A DNA stretch of 64,000 bases. Origin: Miltoncostaea oceani (GTDB taxonomy: Bacteria > Actinomycetota > Thermoleophilia > Miltoncostaeales > Miltoncostaeaceae). Positions 20,515 to 31,247 of this stretch are shown here, in pieces. The position numbers and the translations under genes were made by a program. The notes under the pieces are model-generated. The model worked only from the letters and a program-made list of their open reading frames with translations. It had not been told where the DNA came from and did no database searches. Location: the NCBI RefSeq assembly GCF_018141545.1, contig NZ_CP064356.1, positions 3,423,001-3,487,000 of the forward strand, read 5' to 3'. Each line of letters starts with the position of its first letter. Within the stretch, counting starts at the first letter, position 1.

Positions 20515-21821
20515 GCGCCGCGGCCGACGACGGCGGGCGGGCGTTCGGGTTCGACACGCGGGCCCTGCACGCCGGGCAGCGGGTCGACGCGGAGACGGGG
20601 TCGCGCGCCGTCCCGATCCACCAGACCGCCGCCTACGTCTTCGAGGACGCCGACCACGCGGCGGACCTCTTCGACCTCAACCGGTTCGGCAACATCTACA
20701 CGCGCCTCATGAACCCGACGACCGCGGTGTTCGAGGAGCGGATGGCGAGCCTCGAGGGGGGCGTCGGCGCCCTCGCGACGTCGAGCGGGCTCGCCGCCCA
20801 GGCCGTCGCGATCATGACCCTGCTCGACGCCGGGGACCACATCGTCGCGTCGCGGCACCTGTACGGGGGCAGCCACAACCAGCTCGCGATGACGTTGAGC
20901 CGGTTCGGCGTCACCACGACGTTCGTGGACCCCGCCGACCCCGCCGCCTGGCGCGCCGCCGTCACCCCGCGGACGCGGCTGCTGTACGGCGAGACGATCG
21001 GCAACCCGCGGCTCGACGTCCTCGACATCGCCATGGTCGCGGGGGTCGCGGGGGAGCACGGCCTGCCCCTGCTGGTCGACAACACGTTCGCGACGCCGTA
21101 CCTGTGCCGTCCGTTCGAGCACGGCGCGCACCTCGTCAGCCACTCCGCCACGAAGTGGATCTGCGGTCACGGCACCACGATCGGCGGCGTCCTCGTGGAC
21201 GGCGGCACGTTCCCGTGGGAGGACGGCATGTTCCCGGGGCTGGTGGAGCCGAGCCCGGGGTACCGGGGCCTGCGCTACGCCGAGACGTTCGGGAACTTCG
21301 CGTTCGTGATGAAGGCGCGCGTCGAGACCATGCGCGACCTCGGGCCGGTGCTCTCCCCCTTCAACGCGTTCCTGCTGCTGCAGGGCCTCGAGACGCTGTC
21401 GCTGCGGATGGACCGCCACGTCGCCTCCGCGGCGGCCGTCGCGGAGTTCCTCGCGGGCCACCCGGGCGTGACGTGGGTGGCCTACCCCGGGTCCCCCGGG
21501 GGTCCGGAGGCGGAGCGCGCCGCCCGCTACCTGCCGCTCGGCGCGGGCGCGGTCGTGACGTTCGGGGTGCGCGGCGGCCGGGAGGCGGGGAGGCGGCTGA
21601 TCGAGGCCTGCGACCTGTGCTCCCACCTCGCCAACGTCGGCGACGCGAAGACCCTGATCATCCACCCCGCCTCGACCACCCACCGGCGCCTCGACGAGGA
21701 GGGCCTCGCCCTCGCGGGGGTCGGCGACGACATGGTGCGCGTCTCCGTCGGGCTCGAGACACTCGACGACATCGTCTGGGACCTCGACCGGGCGATCACC
21801 GCCGCGACGTCGGCGGCCTAG
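20511..21821 (+). CDS. metY: O-acetylhomoserine sulfhydrylase MetY
   Basis: 436 aa PLP enzyme of the Cys/Met metabolism family, forming homocysteine (or methionine) from O-acetylhomoserine and sulfide. Start motif FDTRALHAGQRVDAETGSRAVPIHQTAAYVF, substrate loop YTRLMNPTTAVFEERMASLEGG, and PLP lysine in SHSATKWICGHGTTIGG. The length and the insertion GMFPGLVEPSPGYRGLRY are those of MetY rather than MetB/MetC. GTG start overlaps the CoA-binding gene. Its TAG stop shares CTAG with the convergent membrane-protein gene. Confidence 0.93.
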   Translation: MSAAADDGGRAFGFDTRALHAGQRVDAETGSRAVPIHQTAAYVFEDADHAADLFDLNRFGNIYTRLMNPTTAVFEERMASLEGGVGALATSSGLAAQAVAIMTLLDAGDHIVASRHLYGGSHNQLAMTLSRFGVTTTFVDPADPAAWRAAVTPRTRLLYGETIGNPRLDVLDIAMVAGVAGEHGLPLLVDNTFATPYLCRPFEHGAHLVSHSATKWICGHGTTIGGVLVDGGTFPWEDGMFPGLVEPSPGYRGLRYAETFGNFAFVMKARVETMRDLGPVLSPFNAFLLLQGLETLSLRMDRHVASAAAVAEFLAGHPGVTWVAYPGSPGGPEAERAARYLPLGAGAVVTFGVRGGREAGRRLIEACDLCSHLANVGDAKTLIIHPASTTHRRLDEEGLALAGVGDDMVRVSVGLETLDDIVWDLDRAITAATSAA

Positions 21822-23077
21822 GAGCGCAGCACCGGCAGCGGCACGCGCCGCGGACCCGGCGGCGCGGTCCAGGGGCGCAGGGCGGCGACCGCGACCGACG
21901 CGACCACGCCGAGGGCCGACACCGCGAGCGCGACGGCGCCGGCGCGCGCCACCACCGGCTCCGCCGCGAGCACCCCGGCGACCAGCAGGCCGAGGCCCGA
22001 CGCGAACGCGATCCCCTCGCACCAGCCGAGCGCCGGGGGGGCGAGCAGGGCCACCGGCGGAGGGATCCCGTCGCCGCGCCGGGCGCCCGAGAAGCGCGCG
22101 ACCCAGCACATGGTCGGGACCATGATCATGATGTGCCCGGCGGTGACGCCCGCCGCCAGCCCGACGAGCCCCAGCAGGGCCGCGGGCACGGCGGCGTCCG
22201 CCGGGTCCCGCACGACGACGACCACGGCGAGCGCGAGCACCGCCACGAGGCCCGCGGCGAGGTGCTGCACGGCCGGGGGCGGACGGCGCCGTCCACGCCG
22301 CACGGCCCCGGACAGGTAGGCCGCGAACAGGCCGACCGCGGCGGCCAGCATCACGGCGCCCGCCGTCCCGGCCGTCCGGTCGGCGAGCGCGAGGCCGGCG
22401 ACCAGCGACGCGACGCCGAGGTGCCAGACGACGATCGCCGCCCGTGCGATCCCCACGCGGTGGACCTTCGCGACCAGCATCATCGGGGCCATCCGGGTGG
22501 CCATCGCCAGGATGAGCCCGCCCGCCCAGCCGAGGCCCGCCATCGTCAGATGGACGCCGATGGCGCGCGTGCGGTCGATGCCGACGCCGCCCCAGCGACG
22601 CTCGGCGGTCATGAGGAGGCCGAGGACCAGCACCCCGAGCAGCCACCCGGCGGCCGCCACCAGCCCCGCGAGCGGCTCCGGCCACGACCCCCGTCGCCCG
22701 CGGGCGACGGCCACGACGCCGGCGAGCAGCCACCCGACGCCCGCCGTGACGACGACGCCGCCCACGGCCTCGAGCGCGGGCCACCCCCCGGCCAGGCCCG
22801 CCGCGAGGAGCGCGCCGCCCACCCAGACCAGCGGCCCGGCGCCCGCGTGCGGCCGCCGGGTGGACATGTTCGGCGCGAGGTGCAGCAGGGCGCCGGCGAT
22901 CGCCGTGGTCACGAAGCACAGCCCGATCAGGTGCGCGGCCGCGAGGGCGGACGGGGTGTACCAGAGGCCCCGGGCCAGGTCGCCCGACGCGACGACCAGG
23001 GCGACGGCCCCCGCGAGCCAGCCGAGCGCGGCGAGCCCGAGCAGGCCGACGGGGCGGTGCGTGAGCAGGAGCCTCAC
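21818..23077 (-). CDS. Polytopic membrane protein with conserved-looking histidines
   Basis: 419 aa with about 12 hydrophobic helices. Several helices carry a single His in positions typical of haem or metal ligands: AAHLIGLCF, ALLHLAPNM, GVHLTMAGLGW, VVWHLGVASL and AGHIMIMVP. The pattern recalls NnrS-like or haem-copper-oxidase-subunit-I-like proteins linked to nitric oxide handling, but I cannot assign a family by eye. It starts 4 bases after gdhA, hence one operon, and lies near a nitrite-reductase-like gene. GTG start. Confidence 0.7.
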   Translation of the reverse strand: MRLLLTHRPVGLLGLAALGWLAGAVALVVASGDLARGLWYTPSALAAAHLIGLCFVTTAIAGALLHLAPNMSTRRPHAGAGPLVWVGGALLAAGLAGGWPALEAVGGVVVTAGVGWLLAGVVAVARGRRGSWPEPLAGLVAAAGWLLGVLVLGLLMTAERRWGGVGIDRTRAIGVHLTMAGLGWAGGLILAMATRMAPMMLVAKVHRVGIARAAIVVWHLGVASLVAGLALADRTAGTAGAVMLAAAVGLFAAYLSGAVRRGRRRPPPAVQHLAAGLVAVLALAVVVVVRDPADAAVPAALLGLVGLAAGVTAGHIMIMVPTMCWVARFSGARRGDGIPPPVALLAPPALGWCEGIAFASGLGLLVAGVLAAEPVVARAGAVALAVSALGVVASVAVAALRPWTAPPGPRRVPLPVLRS

Positions 23078-23081
23078 CGGG

Positions 23082-25238
<2,157 letters not shown>

Positions 25239-25279
25239 GGGGACGGGCCCCGAGGGGCCCCTCACAGGAGGCAGCGGCG

Positions 25280-26376
25280 ATGACCCGGCACGACAGGCTC
25301 GACCGGCCCCGGAGCGCGATGCCATTGACGATCGTGAGCGCGATCGGGGCGTGCGCCCTCACCGCCGTCGCCCTCACCGCCGGGATCCGCGCCGCGGACG
25401 GCGGCACCGCCCGGGCCGCCACCGCGGACCCCCCGGCCGCCGCCGCACCGGCGCCCGTGCACGCCGCGCACGCGACGGCCACCCCCGCCGTCGCCGCGAC
25501 CGCCGCCGAGGCCTCGGCCCCGAAGAACACGATGAGCGCGGACGCGCCGGCCTACGTGGACCAGCGGGTGCACACCGTCCACTTCGACATGACCGAGAAG
25601 GTCGTCGAGATCGCCCCGGCACGGTCGTGAAGGTCTGGACCTTCGGCGACCGCGTGCCCGGCCCGGTGGTCCGCGTCCGCGTCGGCGACACCGTCAGGGC
25701 GTCCATCACCAACAAGACGAAGATGCCGCACTCGATCGACTTCCACGCGGCCCGCATCGCGCCGAACCGGGCGTTCCGCGACGTCGCCCCCGGTGAGACC
25801 TTCGGGTTCGAGTTCGAGGCCACGACGCCCGGCGTCTTCATGTACCACTGCGGCACCGCCCCCGTCGTCCACCACATCGCGAACGGCATGTACGGGATGA
25901 TCATCGTGGAGCCCGAGGGCGGGCTCGCCCCGGTGGACCGGGAGCTGGCGTTCGTCCAGTCCGACTTCTACGTCTCCGACACGCCCGGCATGCCCGCCGA
26001 CGACGCGAAGCTGATGAGCGGCATCCCCGACGTCGTCGCCTTCAACGGCTACGCCGCCCAGTACAAGGACACGCCGATCCAGGTCGAGAGGGGCGAGACG
26101 ATCCGCGCCTTCGTCCTCGCCGCGGGCCCGAACACCTGGAGCGCGTTCCACGTCGTCGGCACGATCTTCGACCGCGCCTGGCAGGACGGGAACCCCGCGA
26201 ACGAGCAGGTCGGCAACCAGACCCTCAACCTCGCCGCCTCGCAGGGGTCGATCGCCGAGTTCCGGCTCGACGAGGAGGGGATCTACCCCTTCGTCACCCA
26301 CGACTTCACCAACGCCGCGAAGGGTGCGGTCGGCCTCCTCCGCACCTCGGGCGCCCAGGGCACGATGAGCCACTGA
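25280..26376 (+). pseudogene. Two-domain Cu nitrite reductase-like multicopper protein, frameshifted
   Basis: An N-terminal membrane/signal segment (SAIGACALTAVALTAG) and an Ala/Pro linker lead into cupredoxin domain 1: VVKVWTFGDRVPGPVVRVRVGD, PHSIDFHAA, FMYHCGTAPVVHHIANGMYG. These supply type-1 Cu ligands His-Cys-His-Met and type-2 Cu histidines as in NirK; WSAFHVVGTIF in domain 2 gives the third type-2 histidine. Frame one stops at 25630, while the rest is in another frame. One extra G in CCCGG at 25618-25619 would restore EIAPGTVVKVW and a protein of about 365 aa. ATG 25280 has SD CAGGAGG. Expected role: reduction of nitrite to NO at the cell surface. Whether the break is real is unknown. 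Confidence 0.75.
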
Positions 26377-26400
26377 GCCACCGGGTCCCGGGTCCCCGGC

Positions 26401-26420
26401 CGCGCGGCGCCCGCCGCGCG
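26401..26420. terminator. Bidirectional GC hairpin between convergent genes
   Basis: CGCGCGGCG (26401-26409) pairs perfectly with CGCCGCGCG (26412-26420). It lies in the 71-base gap between the nirK-like gene and the convergent YdeI-like gene. The tight turn means that the inner base pairs open. There is no T-tract. Confidence 0.55.
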
Positions 26421-26447
26421 TCCGTCGCCCGTTCCGGGGGCCGCCGG

Positions 26448-27026
26448 TCAGCCCCGGGGGCGCTCCCCCCGGCCGGACCGCTCGGCGGCCTCGGCGATGC
26501 GGCGGGCCCGCGTCTCGGGCCGCTTCGCCTGGACGATCCACTCGAGGGTCGCCCGTTTCGCCGAGCGCGGGAACGCGTCCCAGTGGGCGCGGGCCACGGG
26601 GTCGGCGTCGAGCGCGGCCCGCAGCTCCTCGGGCTCGATGAGGTCCTCGACGTCGTCGAGCAGCGTCCACGACCCGTCGGCGACGGCGGCGTCGATCCTC
26701 GCCTGGCCCGCCGGCTGCATCAGCCCCGCCGCGCGGAGGCGGGCGACGCGCTCCTTGTTCGGCCGCGACCACCCGCTGCCGGCCTTCCGGGGCGTGTAGA
26801 GCAACGACGACCGGTCGTCGTCGATGCCGCGGGCGAGGCTGTCGATCCACCCGACGCAGAGGGCCTCCTCGACCCCGTCGTCGTAGGGCAGCCGCGGACG
26901 CCCGCTCGACGCCTTCCACGTCACGAGCCAGACGCCGGTGGCGGTCGCGTGGTTCGCCGCGAGCCAGGCGCGCCACTCCTCGCGCGTCTCGGCGTGGAAC
27001 CGCTCCAGGTCGTCGAGGGCGCCCAT
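26448..27026 (-). CDS. YdeI/OmpD-associated family protein
   Basis: 192 aa. Family marks: EEWRAWLAANHATATGVWLVTWKASSGRPRLPYDDGVEEALCVGWIDS near the N-terminus, then YTPRKAGSGWSRPNKERVARL and the tail IVQAKRPETRARRIAEAAE. The molecular function of the family is not established. ATG 27026 shares its A with the stop of the preceding membrane gene (TGATG), so translation is coupled. It is the last gene of a four-gene minus-strand operon starting at 29387. Confidence 0.85.
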   Translation of the reverse strand: MGALDDLERFHAETREEWRAWLAANHATATGVWLVTWKASSGRPRLPYDDGVEEALCVGWIDSLARGIDDDRSSLLYTPRKAGSGWSRPNKERVARLRAAGLMQPAGQARIDAAVADGSWTLLDDVEDLIEPEELRAALDADPVARAHWDAFPRSAKRATLEWIVQAKRPETRARRIAEAAERSGRGERPRG

Positions 27027-27823
27027 CAGGTGAACTCCGCCCAGCTCACGTCGACGCCCGCAAGGGCCAGCGCGGCGGCGACCAGGGGGATCAGCACCGG
27101 CTGGTGGACGAGGTAGATCGGCAGGGCGTGGCGGCCGGGCAGGCCCGCGGGAACCGCCCACCGCGGCTCCGGCAGGCGCCGCCCCCACGGGCCGCGGCGC
27201 CCCTCCGGGTAGAGGGCCGCGCCGACGGCGAGGCCGAGCAGCACCGGCGCGAGCCACGGGAACAGGGGATACCAGTCGACCCCCGCGCCACCCGGCGCGG
27301 GGACACCCAGCACCAGCAGGCCCGGCACGTCGGAGGGGGTGGCGTCGCGCAGCACGAGGCCGAGGGCGAGGGCGCCGGCGGCGAGGACGGCGTTGGCCCA
27401 CCGGAGGCGCACGAGCAGCGGCCCGATCAGCATGGCCACCGCGATGCAGTGGAGGATCCCGAAGCGCACCCAGTCGTCGCCCAGGGCGACCCGGGTGACG
27501 ACGCTGACCAGCAGGGCCGCCGCGGCGACCTGCCCGACGCGCCGCAGGTGGCGCCGGTACAGGGCCGTCCCCGTCAGCCCGCGGGCGCGGGCGCGGCCGT
27601 TCGAGATCGTGATGCTGACGCCCACGACGAAGAGGAAGGTGGAGCCGCATGCCACCTGCAGCGCCCGCCAGCCGCCGCTGAAGGGGTCGATGTCGACCCC
27701 GGGGCCGAGGAGGTCCACGTCGTAGGCGACGTGGTAGGCGACCATCATCACGATGGCCGCGGTGCGGAGGGCGTCGACCTCCCAGAGCCGCCCGCCGCCG
27801 GTCGCCGGGGCGGGCGCGCTCAC
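27026..27823 (-). CDS. DUF1624/heparan-alpha-glucosaminide acetyltransferase-like membrane protein
   Basis: 265 aa with about seven membrane helices. Start region LWEVDALRTAAIVMMVAYHVAYD has the R-xx-A-I-xxM-xxYH pattern of DUF1624 and related acyltransferase-3-like membrane proteins. CGSTFLFVVGVSIT and the C-terminal ALPIYLVHQPVLIPLV also fit. It probably moves acetyl or acyl groups across the membrane onto a glycan; the substrate is unknown. GTG 27823 overlaps the inositol-phosphatase-like gene as GTGA. Confidence 0.8.
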   Translation of the reverse strand: MSAPAPATGGGRLWEVDALRTAAIVMMVAYHVAYDVDLLGPGVDIDPFSGGWRALQVACGSTFLFVVGVSITISNGRARARGLTGTALYRRHLRRVGQVAAAALLVSVVTRVALGDDWVRFGILHCIAVAMLIGPLLVRLRWANAVLAAGALALGLVLRDATPSDVPGLLVLGVPAPGGAGVDWYPLFPWLAPVLLGLAVGAALYPEGRRGPWGRRLPEPRWAVPAGLPGRHALPIYLVHQPVLIPLVAAALALAGVDVSWAEFT

Positions 27824-28584
27824 GCGTCGTCGCCGAGGACCAGCCGCGCGAGCGGGTCGATCAGGTCCGGCCCCGCGACGATGAGCCCGCCGGGCGCCAG
27901 CTCCCGCACCCGCGCCCCGGCCTCGCGCGCGACGAGCTCGCCCGCCGCGCGGTCCCACGGGTTCAGCCCCGTCTCGTAGTAGCCGTCGAGGCGGCCGGCG
28001 GCGACCCAGCACAGGTCGAGCGCCGCGGACCCGAGGCGCCGCACGTCGCGCACCGCCGGCAGCACGCGGGTGAGGCGGCCGGCCTGCACGGCCCGCTCGG
28101 CGGAGCGGTAGCTGAACCCGGTCCCGACGAGGGCCTCGCCGAGCGGCCGGCCCGGCGTCACCGCCAGCACCCGGCCGCCCATGCGGGCGCCGCCGCCGCG
28201 GACGGCCGTGAACGTCTCGCCGCGGGAGGGGTCGTGGACGACCCCCGCGACGGCGCCCCGGTCGTCGGCCGCGGCGATGCTCACGCTCCACTGCGGGACG
28301 CCCCACAGGTAGTTGATGGTGCCGTCGAGGGGGTCCACGACCCAGGTGATCCCCGTGCTCCCCGCCCCGCCGCCGCCCTCCTCGGCGAGGATGCCGTCGC
28401 CGGGGCGCGCCGCCCGGATGGTGGCGATGACGAGCGCCTCCGCGTCGCGGTCGGCGTCGCTGACGAGGTCGGTGCCGCTCGTCTTCGACGAGATGCCGCC
28501 GACCACCTCGTCCGCGCGGGCGAGCAACAGGTCGCCCGCCGCCCGCGCCGCCGCGAGCGCGACGGAGAGCAGGTCGGCGCTCAC
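27820..28584 (-). CDS. Inositol monophosphatase family protein
   Basis: 254 aa Mg-dependent phosphatase. The metal-binding motifs are complete: ILAEEGGG, WVVDPLDGTINYLWGVPQWSVSIA and the C-terminal GLNPWDRAAGELVAREAG. The substrate may be inositol-1-phosphate, histidinol phosphate or another sugar phosphate; the sequence does not decide. GTG start overlaps the alpha/beta-hydrolase stop as GTGA, and its own stop overlaps the DUF1624 gene. Confidence 0.9.
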   Translation of the reverse strand: MSADLLSVALAAARAAGDLLLARADEVVGGISSKTSGTDLVSDADRDAEALVIATIRAARPGDGILAEEGGGGAGSTGITWVVDPLDGTINYLWGVPQWSVSIAAADDRGAVAGVVHDPSRGETFTAVRGGGARMGGRVLAVTPGRPLGEALVGTGFSYRSAERAVQAGRLTRVLPAVRDVRRLGSAALDLCWVAAGRLDGYYETGLNPWDRAAGELVAREAGARVRELAPGGLIVAGPDLIDPLARLVLGDDA

Positions 28585-29387
28585 GCCAGGTGCCCCGCGA
28601 CGGCGGGCAGGACGGCGCCGGGGGCCTCGAGGTGGGGGAAGTGGCCGACGCCGTCGAGGCGCAGCAGGCGTGCGTCGGGGAGGGCCGCGGCGAGGGCCTC
28701 CGCGCCGGCGGGGCGGGTGACGCGGTCGCGCGCCCCGGAAACCAGCAGGACCGGGGCGGTGACGGCGCGCGCCCGCGGGCGCAGGTCGAGGGCGAGGGCG
28801 CTCGCCGCCCAGTCGGCCATGGCACGTACGTCGGCCCGGGCGAGCCGGTCGGTGGCCTCGTCGAGCAGCTCCGCCATCACCGGGTCCCGCGACAGGGCGT
28901 CGGGGTCGGCGACGGCGCCGAGGAACGCCTGCCGGCGGCGCACGGGGTCGCGGCGCATGTGGGCGATCGCGAGGCGCGCGAGGGGCCGCCCGACGACGGG
29001 CAGGCGCAGGACGTCGGTGACGCTGCGGGGGCGCAGGCGGCGGGGCCGCGGCAGGACCCACGGCGAGATCAGCGCCAGCCGGCCGACGCGGCCGGGCCGC
29101 GCCGCCGCCGCGAGCACCGCGACCTGGGTGCCGAGGGAGTGCGCGACCAGGCCCGCCGGGCGGAGGGCGCCGAGCAGCGGCGCCAGGGCGTCCGCGAGGG
29201 CGGCGGGCGTGGTGCGGCGCAGGCGCGGGGACGCTCCGGACCCGGGCAGGTCGACCATCACCGCCCGCATCCCGGCGTCGGCGAGGGCGCCGGGCAGCGG
29301 ACCCCAGCCCTCCTTGAAGCCGTTGAGGCCGTGGATCAGGAGCACCGGCGGCCCCTGGCCGACCTCGATCGTCGCGACTGCGCCCAC
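28581..29387 (-). CDS. Alpha/beta hydrolase
   Basis: 268 aa. Oxyanion region LLIHGLNGFKEGW, nucleophile elbow AHSLGT (Ser), acid in VSGARDR (Asp) and His in GVGHFPH complete the triad. A helical cap lies between about 120 and 195. The substrate is unknown. GTG 29387 has no SD; TATCGT lies exactly 7 bases upstream, so a leaderless mRNA is predicted. It heads the four-gene operon down to the YdeI-like gene and is divergent from ispH, with only 41 bases between the two start codons. Confidence 0.88.
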   Translation of the reverse strand: MGAVATIEVGQGPPVLLIHGLNGFKEGWGPLPGALADAGMRAVMVDLPGSGASPRLRRTTPAALADALAPLLGALRPAGLVAHSLGTQVAVLAAAARPGRVGRLALISPWVLPRPRRLRPRSVTDVLRLPVVGRPLARLAIAHMRRDPVRRRQAFLGAVADPDALSRDPVMAELLDEATDRLARADVRAMADWAASALALDLRPRARAVTAPVLLVSGARDRVTRPAGAEALAAALPDARLLRLDGVGHFPHLEAPGAVLPAVAGHLA

Positions 29388-29394
29388 CCCGGGG

Positions 29395-29421
29395 ACGATA
29401 CGGCGTCGGGTGGGGTACCCT
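29395..29421. promoter_or_regulatory. Back-to-back -10 boxes of a hydrolase and ispH
   Basis: TATCGT on the minus strand (29400-29395) and TACCCT on the plus strand (29416-29421) each lie exactly 7 bases before a GTG start. The two promoters would diverge from a shared core of about 27 bases, so the -35 region of each overlaps the other. Confidence 0.5.
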
Positions 29422-29428
29422 GACCCAT

Positions 29429-30367
29429 GTGAGCACCGAGCTGGAACTCGTCGCGCCGCGCGGCTACTGCGCCGGGGTGGAGCGCGCCATCCAGACCGTC
29501 GAGCGGGTCCTGGAGGAGATCGGGGCGCCGGTGTACGTGCGCGGGGAGATCGTGCACAACACCCACGTCGTCTCCACCCTCCGCGCGAAGGGCGCGATCT
29601 TCGTGGAGCGCGCGAGCGAGGTCCCCGAGGGCGAGACGATCATCCTCTCCGCCCACGGCGTCTCCCCCGAGGTCCACCGCGTCTGCCGGGAGCGGGGCCT
29701 GCGCGTCATCGACGCCACCTGCCCCCTCGTCTCGAAGGTCCACGCCGAGGTGCGGCGCTACGCCGGCCGTGGCGCGACGGTGCTGCTGGTGGGGCACGCC
29801 GACCACGAGGAGGTCGTCGGCACCCGCGGCGAGGCGCCGGACGCGGTGATCGTGGTGGAGGACGTCGCCGGCGCCGAGACCGTCGAGGTGCCCGACCCCG
29901 AGCGCGTGGCGCTGACCACCCAGACGACGTTGTCGATCGACGACACCGCCGCCATCGTGGACGTCCTGAAGCGCCGCTTCCCCGCCCTCGCGGGCCCCAA
30001 GTCGAGCGACATCTGCTACGCCACCCAGAACCGCCAGGACGCCGTCCGCGCGGTCGTCGGGGACGGCGCCGACCTCGTGCTGGTCGTCGGGTCGCGCAAC
30101 TCCTCGAACTCGAACCGGATGGTCGAGGTGGCGCGCTCCTCGGGCGCCGCGTCGTACCTGATCGACAACGTCGGCGAGCTCGACCCGACGTGGCTGGAGG
30201 GGACGCGCCGCGTCGCGCTCACCGCCGGGGCGTCGGCCCCGGAGGTGCTGGTGCAGGAGGTCGCGTCGGCCCTCGTCGCGTCGGGGTACCTGCGCGGCGG
30301 GGAGGAGCTCCCGTCCGCCGAGGGCGTCTTCTTCCGCCTCCCCGTCGAGGTCCGCACCACCTCCTAG
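29429..30367 (+). CDS. ispH: 4-hydroxy-3-methylbut-2-enyl diphosphate reductase
   Basis: 312 aa, the last enzyme of the MEP isoprenoid pathway, making IPP and DMAPP. The three Fe-S cysteines are present: GYCAGVERAI (Cys14), DATCPLVSKVH and SDICYATQNRQ. Substrate contacts EIVHNTHVV, LSAHGVSP, TTQTTLS and VVGSRNSSNSNR are intact. GTG start without SD, placed by TACCCT seven bases upstream. The cation-transporter gene follows after 7 bases. Confidence 0.96.
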   Translation: MSTELELVAPRGYCAGVERAIQTVERVLEEIGAPVYVRGEIVHNTHVVSTLRAKGAIFVERASEVPEGETIILSAHGVSPEVHRVCRERGLRVIDATCPLVSKVHAEVRRYAGRGATVLLVGHADHEEVVGTRGEAPDAVIVVEDVAGAETVEVPDPERVALTTQTTLSIDDTAAIVDVLKRRFPALAGPKSSDICYATQNRQDAVRAVVGDGADLVLVVGSRNSSNSNRMVEVARSSGAASYLIDNVGELDPTWLEGTRRVALTAGASAPEVLVQEVASALVASGYLRGGEELPSAEGVFFRLPVEVRTTS

Positions 30368-30374
30368 GTCCGCG

Positions 30375-31081
30375 GTGGGCACCCTGGCCCCCACCCCGCA
30401 CCCCGTCGCTGACGCCGAGCGCCTCCGGCTCGCCGGCCGGGCGCGGATGCTCTCGTGGGTGAGCCTCGTCTACATGTCCGCGGAGGGCGCCATCGCGGTC
30501 ACCGCCGGCGTGCTGGCCGGCTCGGTGGCGCTCGTGGGCTTCGGGCTCGACTCGGCGATCGAAGGTTTCGCCTCGGCGATCATCGTCTGGCGCTTCACCG
30601 GCCACCGGGTCTTCTCGGAGGCCGCGGAACGGCGGGCGCAGAGGCTCGTCGCGATCCAGTTCCTCGTGCTGGCGCCGTACGTCGGCGTCGAGTCGCTGCG
30701 GGCGATCGTCACCCGCGAGCGCCCCGACGCGAGCGTCGTCGGGATCGCGCTGGCCGCCGCGGGTCTCGCGGTGATGCCCTACCTCGGGATCGCCAAGGCG
30801 CGACTGGCCGACCGGCTGGGCTCGGCCGCCACCCGGGGCGAGGGCCGGCAGAACCTGCTGTGCGCCTACCTGGCCGGTGCCCTGCTGCTCGGCCTCGTCG
30901 GGAACATGGCCTTCGGGGCCTGGTGGCTCGATCCCGCGGTCGGGCTCCTGATCGCGGGCGTGGCCGTCCGGGAGGGCATCGAGGCGTGGCGGGGGACGGC
31001 TGCGCCTGCGTCGCCGGGCCGGCGCCGGGTCCCGGGAGCGCCGGCCGGCGCGGCGACGACGGGTGCGACGGCCCCGGGTGA
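30375..31081 (+). pseudogene. CDF-like cation transporter, C-terminal frameshift
   Basis: About 210 residues with five to six membrane helices: LSWVSLVYMSAEGAIAVTAG, then FGLDSAIEGFASAIIVWRF with the acidic pair typical of cation-efflux proteins, and NMAFGAWWLDPAVGLLIAGVAVREGIEAWRG at the end. In the deposited frame there is no stop here and the sequence reads through as low-complexity residues into the next gene. Adding one G to the run 30991-30995 gives EAWRGDGCACVA and a stop at 31081, a Cys-containing tail as expected for this type. I therefore read it as a separate protein of about 235 aa with a -1 error, not a fusion. GTG start. Confidence 0.65.
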
Positions 31082-31247
31082 GCGGACCGCCCGCCACGCG
31101 GCGCACCGTGGCGGCGTCGTGGATCCCGCGTCGTACGACGCGGGGCCGGACGTCATCCGGTGTTGCGAACGCTCAATCGGCGTTGCAGACCGGTCGATCC
31201 CTGTTGAGGCAACCCCGTGTGCGCCTCAGAGTGCGCGGGCGACCTCG

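Noticed and set aside
31082-31247. c-di-AMP (ydaO) riboswitch upstream of the M23 peptidase
   Set aside because: Actinobacterial cell-wall hydrolases often have one, but none of the conserved blocks can be found. Only short GTTGC repeats and the palindrome GACCGGTC are visible.
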